From positions 62,001 to 126,000 of IMG/VR virus record IMGVR_UViG_3300019458_000020: a stretch of DNA of 64,000 bases, one strand, 5' to 3'. The DNA is from a virus. Each line of letters starts with the position of its first letter. Position 1 is the first letter of the stretch. Positions 41,991-50,765 of this stretch are shown piece by piece. The notes below the pieces were generated by a model. That model had not been told where the DNA came from. It saw only the letters and a program-made list of their open reading frames with translations, and made no database searches. The translations under genes and the position numbers were made by a program.

Positions 41991-42997
41991 ACAAGTTCCT
42001 TTGTAATAGTAAAGAGATAATTTCTACCAATAGATTCTATTTCTACAATATTTTTAGATGGTTGATTGTGATTTCTTAATCCATTGACTAGATTCAACTT
42101 CATCTCTTTTAAATCGACATTGTTTTTGAATTCTTTCTTTGGTATTTCCATGATGAATTCCAATACTCTATTTTTTGATTCGTTGACGGATGTTTTTGGT
42201 CCCTTTATAAAAGGAGATAAATTTAATGATTCATTTACTAAGAATTCTTCCAAAGCCAATTTCAATTCTTTTATAGTTTTGGTTTTTTTTGATTCTCCGA
42301 GTTTTTTATTCTCTTCATCATCCGGATTTTCTTGACCAGGCAATTCAGCAGGCTTCTTTACAGCAACTGCTGCAGTTGATGGTTCTGGTTCTGGTTCCGG
42401 TGCCGGCGAGGGTGGTGTCGGTTCGTCAGGAGATTGTGTTTGTGCCGGAGCCGGTGCTGGTGATGGTTCAGGACCTTCTGGCTTCGATGGTGCAGCTGAA
42501 GGAACAGGAGATTCTGGTTTATCAGGTTGTTCGGGAGCACCAGCAGCCTCTATTTTAATATTTACACCCGGTGTTAGAAAGTATTCTTTTCCATTTGCGT
42601 CGCTTAGTACCACAACATTTTTGTTGTAATACCAATCAACACTGGCTTTGGATACATTATCAATAGTATAATCTTTTTGTGGTTGTCCATATCCACGAGA
42701 AGCATTGACGGTTACTTTTTTACCTACAACTGATGCATTCATTTTATCTAAGAATTTTTTCTTGGCATCAGCTTTTGCTTTATTTACACTATCTTCAAAT
42801 TCTTTAAAATCCTTTGTGAAATCATAATCACCAGTACCAGCCGCAGCTGGTTCTGGAGCGGCAGAAGTTGGGTCAGGAGTTGGTGTAGTCTTTGCTGCAA
42901 CTACAGCCGTATCTTGTGCAGGTGGAACCGTTTCTCCTTCAGGAGAAGGGGTCGGTGATGCTTCTTGAATCTTGATTAAGTTTTTTAATCTTATCAT
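41987..42997 (-). CDS. Pro-rich head protein with capsid leader
   Basis: ATG at 42997 gives 336 residues beginning MIRLKNLIKIQEASPTPS, a leader with a cut after IQE. Two Pro/Ala/Glu-rich linkers (about 25-55 and 155-215) surround a small folded domain (VTVNASRGYGQPQKDYTIDN ... SVDWYYNKNVVVLSDANGKE, KOW/SH3-like). The C-terminal helical domain contains LEEFLVNESLN, another possible cut site. It lies just upstream of the protease and overlaps its start by four bases. A core or scaffold component is the likely role. Confidence 0.65.
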   Translation of the reverse strand: MIRLKNLIKIQEASPTPSPEGETVPPAQDTAVVAAKTTPTPDPTSAAPEPAAAGTGDYDFTKDFKEFEDSVNKAKADAKKKFLDKMNASVVGKKVTVNASRGYGQPQKDYTIDNVSKASVDWYYNKNVVVLSDANGKEYFLTPGVNIKIEAAGAPEQPDKPESPVPSAAPSKPEGPEPSPAPAPAQTQSPDEPTPPSPAPEPEPEPSTAAVAVKKPAELPGQENPDDEENKKLGESKKTKTIKELKLALEEFLVNESLNLSPFIKGPKTSVNESKNRVLEFIMEIPKKEFKNNVDLKEMKLNLVNGLRNHNQPSKNIVEIESIGRNYLFTITKELV

Positions 42998-42999
42998 AT

Positions 43000-43473
43000 T
43001 TATTCCCAATCTTTTTTGACCGGAGTATATCCGATACTTTTACTTCCTTCGATACCTTTTTTACTTCCTTTTTTATTCTTACTGAAAGCAAAAGGGGTAT
43101 TATATCCCGCAACTCCGCCGGTGGTTGACATCTCACTCAAATATTCATCAGCAGGAACGAATTTTGAATCCGCCCCGCTTCCCTTACCATAAAACCATTT
43201 TCCGTGTTCATCTTTATACATCCAATGTCTGTCACCCGAAGCCGAATGCAGTAATACTTCAAAAAATTTCGTTTTACCATCTAAGCTAGTAGAATGAAAT
43301 CTGGTAAGATGCACCGGCTGCCAAATTTTACTAGCAACGGTTTTTGCTTCTTCCATTTCTTCATCACTTATCTTAGCATCATGTTTTGGAAGTTTTTTAC
43401 CATTAAATTCGTTTTCTTTCAACACTTCCTCTACACACTCTTTGATAAGAGCATATAATTTTACTTTATCCAT
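43000..43473 (-). CDS. Head-operon protein with LIKEC-type leader
   Basis: This is a 157-residue protein. The head MDKVKLYALIKECVEEVLKE belongs to the same subfamily as the two proteins at 3907-4567. A beta-rich centre follows (PVHLTRFHSTSLDGKTKFFE, RHWMYKDEHGKWFYGKGSG), then a Gly/Ser/Lys-rich tail (GGVAGYNTPFAFSKNKKG). The occurrence of one leader type in both the neck operon and the head operon supports a shared sorting signal. Confidence 0.65.
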   Translation of the reverse strand: MDKVKLYALIKECVEEVLKENEFNGKKLPKHDAKISDEEMEEAKTVASKIWQPVHLTRFHSTSLDGKTKFFEVLLHSASGDRHWMYKDEHGKWFYGKGSGADSKFVPADEYLSEMSTTGGVAGYNTPFAFSKNKKGSKKGIEGSKSIGYTPVKKDWE

Positions 43474-43474
43474 A

Positions 43475-44353
43475 TTACTTTTTATTTACACATTGATTCT
43501 TTACTTCTTTTAATAATTCATAAGAAAGAAGAACCACCATAACATGATTATCTTTTATTTTCCTTTCAGGACTTACTCTATCGAGTTGTTTTACAACTTC
43601 AGTAATTTTTATTTTAACTACCTCGGAATCAATGGATTCACTTAATGTTGATAATTCCGATTTAATAGAGTGTATTTGTTTTGCCAAATAACTTCCTAAA
43701 GAATTTGTATTCGAAACGTTATTGATATATTCTCTCAATACTGCCTTTTGATTATCATCCATCGAAGAATATTTTTTATTCATTTTTTCGACCAACATTT
43801 TATATGTCAAAAGTCTAATATCTTCACTTTGAGACTCATAAAACGAAAGTAATTCTTGACTTTCAGTAGTCTTCTTTGGCTTACCGGCAATATGTTCAAC
43901 AATACATGAACGTGCTTGAAAAACTTCTTCTACATCAAACTTAGAATCACAGCTAGTAACATCTTCGAAGAGTTTGAAAATAGATGCCAATGCTCTGTAG
44001 TTTTTAATGTTTGATTTTAGAAATTCCTCAATCGGATACAAATTCTTTATTTCTTTAATTAAGCTATATTTTTCCTTTAATAACCTGTTGTTATTCAGTT
44101 TCTTCCTTTGTTCCAGAATAACGGATAAAAATCTTTCGGCGTGGTGTAAATCTTTTACTTTTTCTTGTAGAAGGAGTCCGTATAATCTCCATTCATGACC
44201 TATCTCGGTGGTTTCTTTGAAGTATTTGAAGAGCAATTTTTTTGCCTCCGATTCTTCCGTGCCAGTAATAATATCTGCAGTGATTTGACGTGTCAAAAGC
44301 TCAAACAGAATACCTGTATTTCTAAACTTAGAATGACGCATTTTCTTAGGCAT
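43475..44353 (-). CDS. Helical head-operon protein of unknown function
   Basis: ATG at 44353 (MPKKMRHSKFRNTGILFELL) is preferred over a TTG three codons earlier. The product of about 292 residues is almost wholly helical, with charged heptads (AERFLSVILEQRKKLNNNR, NQKAVLREYINNV, HSIKSELSTLSESID). It lies between the portal and protease genes. In T4 this interval holds gp67/gp68, small head-core proteins, but this protein is larger and I see no clear similarity. Assembly role inferred from place. Confidence 0.6.
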   Translation of the reverse strand: MPKKMRHSKFRNTGILFELLTRQITADIITGTEESEAKKLLFKYFKETTEIGHEWRLYGLLLQEKVKDLHHAERFLSVILEQRKKLNNNRLLKEKYSLIKEIKNLYPIEEFLKSNIKNYRALASIFKLFEDVTSCDSKFDVEEVFQARSCIVEHIAGKPKKTTESQELLSFYESQSEDIRLLTYKMLVEKMNKKYSSMDDNQKAVLREYINNVSNTNSLGSYLAKQIHSIKSELSTLSESIDSEVVKIKITEVVKQLDRVSPERKIKDNHVMVVLLSYELLKEVKNQCVNKK

Positions 44354-44419
44354 ATATTTCAAACTCTTCTCTTAATTTATAAATATTACATAAAGACTTG
44401 AAAATCTATAATTTTGAAC

Positions 44420-47400
44420 TTACTCGTCAATTATATTACTTTCATCCATTAATGATGGTGTATTTTCGGTTTCTTTAATTAACTCCTTCTTTTCCTTGAC
44501 TGCTCTTTTTCCAGAAAGATGTGTATCCAAAGATTTTATAATTTGTTGATTCATTACGAATTTTGCGGATTTCGGAAGGACATTTTCTAAATTTAATGGA
44601 GAAGTCTTGTTCCGAAGAGATTTCAACTTCTTTTGTTTTTCTATTTCTAATTTTAATGCAGAATTCATTTCCAAGGTGCCTCTTGGGTCTTCGCCGAATC
44701 TAAAATCTCGTCTGGCATTTTTTACTCCCTTTTGGGATGGTCGTTCATAATCCTCTGCGTGTTCTCCATGACCCTCCTTTACATCTTCCGATTCTGTTAG
44801 ACCGGTATCCTTTCCAGCCGGTTCACCCAGAGCCGCTGCTAAATCAGCTTCATCTCCTTCACCACCCGGACCTCCCTCGTCGCCCATATCTGGCCCTCCA
44901 CCTAAATCCGGTCCTCCGCCGGGCCCGCCTTCATCACCACCTGGCTCTCCGCCAGGTCCACCCTCTGGATTAATTTTATTAAATGGTTTTGCTGGGTCAT
45001 TACCATCTTCTTCTATTTGCTTTATTCTCCAAGCTTGGATAGCGTCTTCTATAACCGCCTTCGCAATTTCATCGGTATCATCATCCGAAAGATTGAAAAT
45101 ATTTTTATAAATCCAAGATTTAGAAAATAATTTAGCTTCCATCATGTTCGATGCAACATCAACCTTATTACCCCACAATTCGATTTTCTCCTTTTCAAAG
45201 ATTGTGGATGGGTTGGTTAGTTCTAATCTAAAGTTAACTAATTTTTCATCTCTATATCCCTGTGAATAAAGATGAAGAATAGAAATTTTTTCCAATTCTG
45301 ATACGATAATTCCTTGAATTCTTTGAATTGTCTTTGCGAAACGAATATCTTCGGAAGCCAAGGTGGCTTTTCCGGATAATTCGTCTTCATAACCCAAAAA
45401 TGCTTTAGGAATTTTTAAAGCAGCCATCATCTTATTTCTAAGATATTCAATATCTTCAATTCCTGTGAATTCCATTCCACCCAACGTATCAATAGAGGAT
45501 CCACTATCACTTCCACGAACAGGTAGATAAAAATCTTCTACCATGTTTTGAAGATTGAATCGAAGGTTATAATCTCCGGTTTGTGGGTCTAAATAAGGGA
45601 CTTTCTTCATTTTGGAGATTACTTTTTCCATGTATGCATCTACTTCTCCGGGTGGAATATTTCCTACATCCATCTTAAAAATACGTTTTTCAGGAGCACG
45701 CATGATTCTGTGAATCAACATAGCGTCTTCCATCAAACTTAATTGTTTCCAAATACGTCGAGCACTTTCTATCATAGATTTTCCATAAGGAAGAAAATTA
45801 GAATCAGAAATTAATCGAAAGTGTGCCAATTCAAAAGACTCCAAAGTTTCTACAGCAGAAGTATCGGTAGGACGAATTTGAAACTTTACGTAGTTTTTAT
45901 TCATCGGGTCGGAATTTTCAATTCGTTCTACATTATATGCAGAAACAGGCTCGATTTGATAAACACCGTATTCTGGAGAGATATAAGTTCTAAGATAGAA
46001 ATCTCCGTATTTACATAAATTTCTTGTCCAAGACCAAAGATTAAATTCAATATTAAGAATATCATAATGAAGATTATGAAGCACTTCTTTTATATTATCA
46101 TCTTCAGTATGAACGGTAAGAATTTTACCCATTTCATTTTTTGTAACACATTCATCAGCGTAAATATCTAAAGCAGAGGCTAATATGGGGTCCATATCCA
46201 TTGTATTTGAAACAAAACAACTATCTGTAGAAAAGTTTTTATACTTCTCTACAGTTACATCATAAACATCAACTTCACCAATACTTTCAATGGATACTAT
46301 TTTATGGTTTAAAGTTGATTCTACTTCTTGCTTAAAAGATTTCCAGTCATGACCTTCTTTTTTCAGACGGTTTTGAAGAGTAGAATGATCACATCGAATA
46401 TGTTTAATAAAATCCCATAGATTTATCTTGGAGTTTTCTTTGTAGAATTCCAACGCTTTTTCTTTTACATTAGAAAAGGTTATATCTCCACGATATTTTG
46501 GATTACGTTCTTCCGTTTGATTTCTATCCTTGAACACTTCTTTAAGAGTTTCAGAACGAGTTTTATTTGATTTTTCAGAATGGGTTTTTCCAAAAAAAGG
46601 ATTATTTTCACCAACTCGTTCTCCATCCCAATGATGAAATTTACGGTTAATATAGTTTGGGTGCGATTTTAATTTATTGAGTTGATTTTCATAATTTTCA
46701 TCCCCCCACAATATATTTTTACTATAATTAGAATGAAATTGTATATGTTCATCCTTCGTCATTATTTGTAAATTGTCGGGGGAATTATCATAACCGTTGA
46801 AGTTTTTATGATGAACCACTTCGTTGTCATTCAATGATCGGTCAAATTGTTCCGCAACTACAACGTGTTCAGATTGCCAACCTTTAGAAAAGTTATACAG
46901 TTTTTTATATTTATTATATTTACAGTTATAATCCTTTTGATAGAAAGGCATCACAGAATCGCCTACACGAAGTTCATATATCATTTTATACGAACCATCT
47001 CGCATCATAAACGGATGTTTCAAACTTCCAACGACATACTGTCCGTTATCAAATATTACCTTGTAACCAATGCGTTTACCTTTTTTCTTTCTAGGATGAT
47101 ACGCTTTACCTAATTTAATAGAATCTGTTTCGTGGTCATAGGAAAATACATAAAACCGTTCTTGTGGTTTATCTTTATATTTTTCAGCAAGTTCTGATAT
47201 TGTTGGTCGAGAACCATCTGGCAACGGAATGATGGTATCTGGACCGACACAATCGTAATCCCTGAACAAATCGATGCGAGCAGCTTGATAAGATAAAGCA
47301 AAATCTCTTGTATATGCATTATACGCAGTAGAACGGACACGATTGAATCTATCTCGAAGGCTGTTTCTATCTGTTGCGTATCCTAACTGACTGGTATCCT

Positions 47401-47539
47401 TTACTTTTAATTTTTTTCCACCTACGTTACGAACTACCGCACCAGAGGATAAAAGTCTTTTTAATCTAGCATACAGCGACTTTTGCTTTACATCTATTTC
47501 GTCTTCGTTTCCGAATGGTTTTAAGTTATTTACCGGCAT
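44420..47539 (-). CDS. 20: Portal protein, T4 gp20-like, interrupted by an intein
   Basis: The 1039 codons contain about 690 residues of portal and a 349-residue intein. The extein shows gp20 family sequence: TMDMDPILASALDIYADECV, NIEFNLWSWTRNLCKYGDFY, LIHRIMRAPEKRIFKMDVGN, and MMAALKIPKAFLGYEDELSG. A Gly/Pro/Asp-rich linker (near residue 880-935) and a charged C-terminus are longer than in T4 gp20. The portal forms the dodecameric DNA gate and the start point for head assembly. Without splicing, the intein would disrupt the protein near residue 96. Confidence 0.9.
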   Translation of the reverse strand: MPVNNLKPFGNEDEIDVKQKSLYARLKRLLSSGAVVRNVGGKKLKVKDTSQLGYATDRNSLRDRFNRVRSTAYNAYTRDFALSYQAARIDLFRDYDCVGPDTIIPLPDGSRPTISELAEKYKDKPQERFYVFSYDHETDSIKLGKAYHPRKKKGKRIGYKVIFDNGQYVVGSLKHPFMMRDGSYKMIYELRVGDSVMPFYQKDYNCKYNKYKKLYNFSKGWQSEHVVVAEQFDRSLNDNEVVHHKNFNGYDNSPDNLQIMTKDEHIQFHSNYSKNILWGDENYENQLNKLKSHPNYINRKFHHWDGERVGENNPFFGKTHSEKSNKTRSETLKEVFKDRNQTEERNPKYRGDITFSNVKEKALEFYKENSKINLWDFIKHIRCDHSTLQNRLKKEGHDWKSFKQEVESTLNHKIVSIESIGEVDVYDVTVEKYKNFSTDSCFVSNTMDMDPILASALDIYADECVTKNEMGKILTVHTEDDNIKEVLHNLHYDILNIEFNLWSWTRNLCKYGDFYLRTYISPEYGVYQIEPVSAYNVERIENSDPMNKNYVKFQIRPTDTSAVETLESFELAHFRLISDSNFLPYGKSMIESARRIWKQLSLMEDAMLIHRIMRAPEKRIFKMDVGNIPPGEVDAYMEKVISKMKKVPYLDPQTGDYNLRFNLQNMVEDFYLPVRGSDSGSSIDTLGGMEFTGIEDIEYLRNKMMAALKIPKAFLGYEDELSGKATLASEDIRFAKTIQRIQGIIVSELEKISILHLYSQGYRDEKLVNFRLELTNPSTIFEKEKIELWGNKVDVASNMMEAKLFSKSWIYKNIFNLSDDDTDEIAKAVIEDAIQAWRIKQIEEDGNDPAKPFNKINPEGGPGGEPGGDEGGPGGGPDLGGGPDMGDEGGPGGEGDEADLAAALGEPAGKDTGLTESEDVKEGHGEHAEDYERPSQKGVKNARRDFRFGEDPRGTLEMNSALKLEIEKQKKLKSLRNKTSPLNLENVLPKSAKFVMNQQIIKSLDTHLSGKRAVKEKKELIKETENTPSLMDESNIIDE
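46205..47251 (-). mobile_element. Intein with HNH homing endonuclease in the portal gene
   Basis: Residues 97-445 of the portal frame. Block A is CVGPDTIIPLPDG (Cys 1), block B is GSLKHPFMMRDG, block F is DVYDVTVEKYKNF and block G is CFVSN followed by Thr (+1). The last residue is Asn, but Ser stands where the penultimate His is usual. The centre has EVVHHKNFNGYDNSPDNLQI (HNH nuclease) and NNPFFGKTHSEK (NUMOD3). It interrupts RDYD / TMDMDP, a conserved portal site. Splicing by Cys1-Asn-Thr(+1) chemistry is expected. Confidence 0.9.
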
Positions 47540-47590
47540 AAAAATCTATAAATACGTATGTAAGTTTCAGTATAATACATATAATTATAT

Positions 47591-49198
47591 TTACAACAAC
47601 CAGTCTAATTTTTCTATTTCATCCGGCCCTTTTCCTATTTTCATCTGCCAATATTTTTGGGCCGCACCAGTAGAGTTAGAAGTATAAATAGGGGAAGAAT
47701 TATCAGGTTTCTGTGGTACACCTATGGTATCTAACATTTTTTTAGTTAAATAGATACCTTCCTGTCTTAATTTTAAAGCCGTATCTCTTACCCAAAGACC
47801 TAACCCCAAAGACAGAACTAAATCGTCGTTATAATTGTCCGCTGCTTGAGCTTTACCGTTCTTCCAAATAAACGTCTTTAATTCGTTTATCGTTCTTATA
47901 GAGTGAATTTTTATCGCCTTTTCTCTAAAGTATGCTTCCAATTTAGAAATAACCAACGGTCGTGTCGATATTGTCGTCGAAAAACCAGGCAACAACTTTT
48001 TATCCTCACTGTAATATTTGGTCTTCAACTGACGTTCTACTTCGATGTATTTTAAGTCTGCTGAACAATAAAAGGTATTTTGATATTTTCTATCAACAAT
48101 TTGTTGTAATACCGCCCATCCTATATTTTCTCTTTCAACAATAAGCAACGCATCGTTATACTCTGTAGCCAAATTTACCAAAGAATTACCATAATCTTTT
48201 GTTCCTGGCTGGTCAACGTATTCAGCTACTTGTTCCAATGATTCCAAATCTAATACATGAAATGCACTATAATCTAATCCGTCACCACGAGCAACGTCAG
48301 CACACACGATATAATCTTTGGAATAATCAGGAGGAGCAAATACCCACAATCCGCCGCCCAAGCGAATCTCCAATGGGTCACGAACTAAATTCTCTTCATA
48401 CCATTTTAGAATATTCAAATCAACCACGTTTGTACCAGATGTCAAAAAGTCGCAATCACATTCTTGGTTTGCATCTTTTTCTCCGAGATTTTTAGTTTGT
48501 AAATCTCTCCAAGCCTGATCTCGTTCAGGATGTAAATGCCAAGGAAGGGTTATAGTTTTAAAATCATTCTTTTTCTTCTCGGCTTCTATCCACATTTTAT
48601 GAAACCAATTACCAACACCATTTGGTGTAGATAATACGATTGCATTTCCACCGGTAGATAGGGTTGATTGTGCAGAAGTCCAAATATCATCAGCACAATC
48701 TATGAATGCGGCTTCGTCCAAAACTAGAAGACTCAGTGCCATAGAACGTCCCGCATCACTAGAAGATGATGTAGCTTTGATTGCTGACCCATTCTTTAAT
48801 CGTAATGAAAGTCTATTATCTTCAGTAGCCACTACTTTTAACCAAGAAGGAAGATGGTCATTAGCAAATCTAACCTTGGTTACTATTTCTTTGGAAACTT
48901 CTTGTTTAATGGAAATAATCAAGACGTTTTTATCTTGATGAAATATCATTAACCAAAGAGAATATGCAGCGACCAAAGTCGTTATACCCATTTGACGAGA
49001 TTTCAATACGAGATTGAATCGATTATCACAAAAGGTTTGTAGTGTGTCTTCTTGGAATGGGTATAGTTCAAATGGAATGGTTCCCCTATGTGGATGTTGA
49101 ATCTTAACATACTTCTTCATGAAGTAAATTGGGTCTAACAGACATTTCTTGTATTCTTCCTTAATTATGTCTCTAAGATTTGGTTGACCATTAGCCAT
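47591..49198 (-). CDS. 17: Terminase large subunit, T4 gp17-like
   Basis: ATG at 49198 (MANGQPNLRDIIKEEYKKC) follows the previous stop by five bases and gives 535 residues. ATPase motifs are LVLKSRQMGITTLVAAYSLW (Walker A-like) and LSLLVLDEAAFID (Walker B). The coupling motif ALSTPNGVGNWFHK is seen as AIVLSTPNGVG. The nuclease domain shows CADVARGDGLDYSAFHV (first Asp), LIVERENIG (Glu) and NYNDDLVLSLGLGL (last Asp). This motor pumps DNA through the portal and cuts it. T4 usually has sheath and tube genes 18 and 19 between 17 and 20; they are absent here. Confidence 0.95.
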   Translation of the reverse strand: MANGQPNLRDIIKEEYKKCLLDPIYFMKKYVKIQHPHRGTIPFELYPFQEDTLQTFCDNRFNLVLKSRQMGITTLVAAYSLWLMIFHQDKNVLIISIKQEVSKEIVTKVRFANDHLPSWLKVVATEDNRLSLRLKNGSAIKATSSSSDAGRSMALSLLVLDEAAFIDCADDIWTSAQSTLSTGGNAIVLSTPNGVGNWFHKMWIEAEKKKNDFKTITLPWHLHPERDQAWRDLQTKNLGEKDANQECDCDFLTSGTNVVDLNILKWYEENLVRDPLEIRLGGGLWVFAPPDYSKDYIVCADVARGDGLDYSAFHVLDLESLEQVAEYVDQPGTKDYGNSLVNLATEYNDALLIVERENIGWAVLQQIVDRKYQNTFYCSADLKYIEVERQLKTKYYSEDKKLLPGFSTTISTRPLVISKLEAYFREKAIKIHSIRTINELKTFIWKNGKAQAADNYNDDLVLSLGLGLWVRDTALKLRQEGIYLTKKMLDTIGVPQKPDNSSPIYTSNSTGAAQKYWQMKIGKGPDEIEKLDWLL

Positions 49199-49203
49199 AA
49201 GTT

Positions 49204-50160
49204 TTAATATTCTATTGCACCAATCATCATATACCACTCGTCGCCATATTTATCTAAATTTTTACGAACCGTGGATGGTCTATATTTCACCCACTTTTCA
49301 TTCATTTGTTGATAAATATAAACCCATTGTATGTGATTTGGTAATATAGTTCCGCTATATCCGAACTTACCCAGTTCTTTAGACAATGACAGTGGTTTCA
49401 TTTCGGATGTATCGTCTTCTGACCTATCAGATGGGTGGTCATAATATTTTTGATGTTTAGATGTTATTTCTGCATCATAATCAGGAGCAATCAAACTTTT
49501 ATCTGGTATAGAAATTTGGAGGATTACTTGTCCTCCGCCGTGGTTATGGACTGCTTGAGACGAATAAAATTTTGATTGGTCAAATCTAGCGGCAAAGAAA
49601 ATTTCGTTATAGTGTTCAACTCCCCTGTCACCAAAATTTCCTCCTGTCTGTGCAGGCCTCAATCCCTTTTTCAAAATTCCATCAAGAAATTCTGTACTAG
49701 TTCCATGAAACCCAATAGACGGAACTTCTCCTGTTATCTTTTTCTTGGCCAAATTAATTGTTTCGGAATCCTCATCATCACTTTTACTAACTTGTTTTAT
49801 TCCCAAATCTTTTACAATTTTCCTGATGATAATAGACGTAGATGGATTTGATTTATCAATACCATGAACGAATAATCTTTTATTTTTTTTGTCTAAATCG
49901 CCGGTTACTACATCCGGAGGAAGTTCTCCGGAAAGACTTACAATATCATAAACACTTTCAGCAGACTCTAGTGATTCTTTGGAATATTTACTCTTTTGAA
50001 TATATGGATGTTGACGTAGGTGGGCCTTCAACTCCGATATATCACTGTCAGTATCCAAGATAAACAATTTGTCTTTCCAAACGACAACAACGGAGTGTTC
50101 TTTTCCGGTCGTCAAGTCTTTGACAATGTATTCTTGTAATAATGACTTCAAACGTATCAT
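49204..50160 (-). CDS. Leader-bearing ADP-ribosyltransferase-fold protein
   Basis: ATG at 50160 overlaps the upstream stop and gives 318 residues starting MIRLKSLLQEYIVKDLT, a clean leader with a cut after LLQE. The C-terminal half carries IGFHGTSTEFLDGILKKGL (H-G-T strand and helix), EIFFAARFDQSKFYSSQAV, and GGGQVILQISIPDKSLI, ending YSGTILPNHIQWVYIYQQM; this is the arrangement of an ADP-ribosyltransferase domain. The N-terminal 150 residues form a separate unassigned domain. Placement just before the terminase in the head operon supports incorporation in the virion, as T4 Alt is. Confidence 0.75.
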   Translation of the reverse strand: MIRLKSLLQEYIVKDLTTGKEHSVVVVWKDKLFILDTDSDISELKAHLRQHPYIQKSKYSKESLESAESVYDIVSLSGELPPDVVTGDLDKKNKRLFVHGIDKSNPSTSIIIRKIVKDLGIKQVSKSDDEDSETINLAKKKITGEVPSIGFHGTSTEFLDGILKKGLRPAQTGGNFGDRGVEHYNEIFFAARFDQSKFYSSQAVHNHGGGQVILQISIPDKSLIAPDYDAEITSKHQKYYDHPSDRSEDDTSEMKPLSLSKELGKFGYSGTILPNHIQWVYIYQQMNEKWVKYRPSTVRKNLDKYGDEWYMMIGAIEY

Positions 50161-50161
50161 A

Positions 50162-50761
50162 TTATTTTCCCAATTTTGATAGTGCCTCTTCCAGTTGTTC
50201 AATTCCCTCGTTGACTTTTACTAAATCTGATTTTGCTGATTCCAAAAGAACCTCCAATGGGTCGGCTTCCCAAGTTGTTATACTTCCATCGGCGTGAACT
50301 ATTTCCGTTTTGGTGTCACTCTTTTTAGAAAGAACCTCCAACGTTTCTTCTATATGTTTCTTCATGTCTTTTAAATAAGACAACTGATTAGACCAAACAA
50401 CTTTCTGTTCATATTCCTTTATACCACCGTTTATTCTTAATTTGGTGTGATCGTCTATCATACAATCATAACATTTGCCTGTTTTACCAAATACTTTTTC
50501 GTCATATCTGTCACCACACAAATGAACATCTTTTTTACAAATAGAACAAACCTGTTTCAACATGTCACGAATGGATTCAACTTGAACATTGATTCTAGCC
50601 TTGTAGCCCTTTCTTTGTTCCCACGTAATTCCTTTTACGTCAGTCCATCGTTCGCCAACCTTCCTTTGAACTTCGGTTGGTTTGTAACCCATTTGTATGA
50701 ACGGCTGTTCATCATTTAAAATTTGACTAATTGATTCTTTATTCCAACGTCTGCGAGCCAT
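50162..50761 (-). CDS. Zinc-finger protein upstream of terminase, small-subunit candidate
   Basis: This 199-residue protein has MARRRWNKESISQILNDEQP at the N-terminus, then VCSICKKDVHLCGDR and KCYDCMIDDHTK, a likely one-zinc Cys site, and a C-terminal coiled coil (SAKSDLVKVNEGIEQLEEAL). Position two genes before the large terminase subunit and the DNA-binding and coiled-coil build make it a candidate gp16 equivalent. Sequence similarity to T4 gp16 is not visible, so this remains a positional guess. Confidence 0.5.
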   Translation of the reverse strand: MARRRWNKESISQILNDEQPFIQMGYKPTEVQRKVGERWTDVKGITWEQRKGYKARINVQVESIRDMLKQVCSICKKDVHLCGDRYDEKVFGKTGKCYDCMIDDHTKLRINGGIKEYEQKVVWSNQLSYLKDMKKHIEETLEVLSKKSDTKTEIVHADGSITTWEADPLEVLLESAKSDLVKVNEGIEQLEEALSKLGK

Positions 50762-50765
50762 AACA

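Noticed and set aside
42289-42558. Plus-strand frame opposite the Pro-rich head protein
   Set aside because: Its Val/Gln/Leu-rich repeats mirror the Pro/Ala/Glu codons of the real gene on the other strand.
50162-50761. Naming the zinc-finger protein gp16
   Set aside because: Only position and coiled coil support it; no sequence similarity to T4 gp16 was seen, so no symbol was given.
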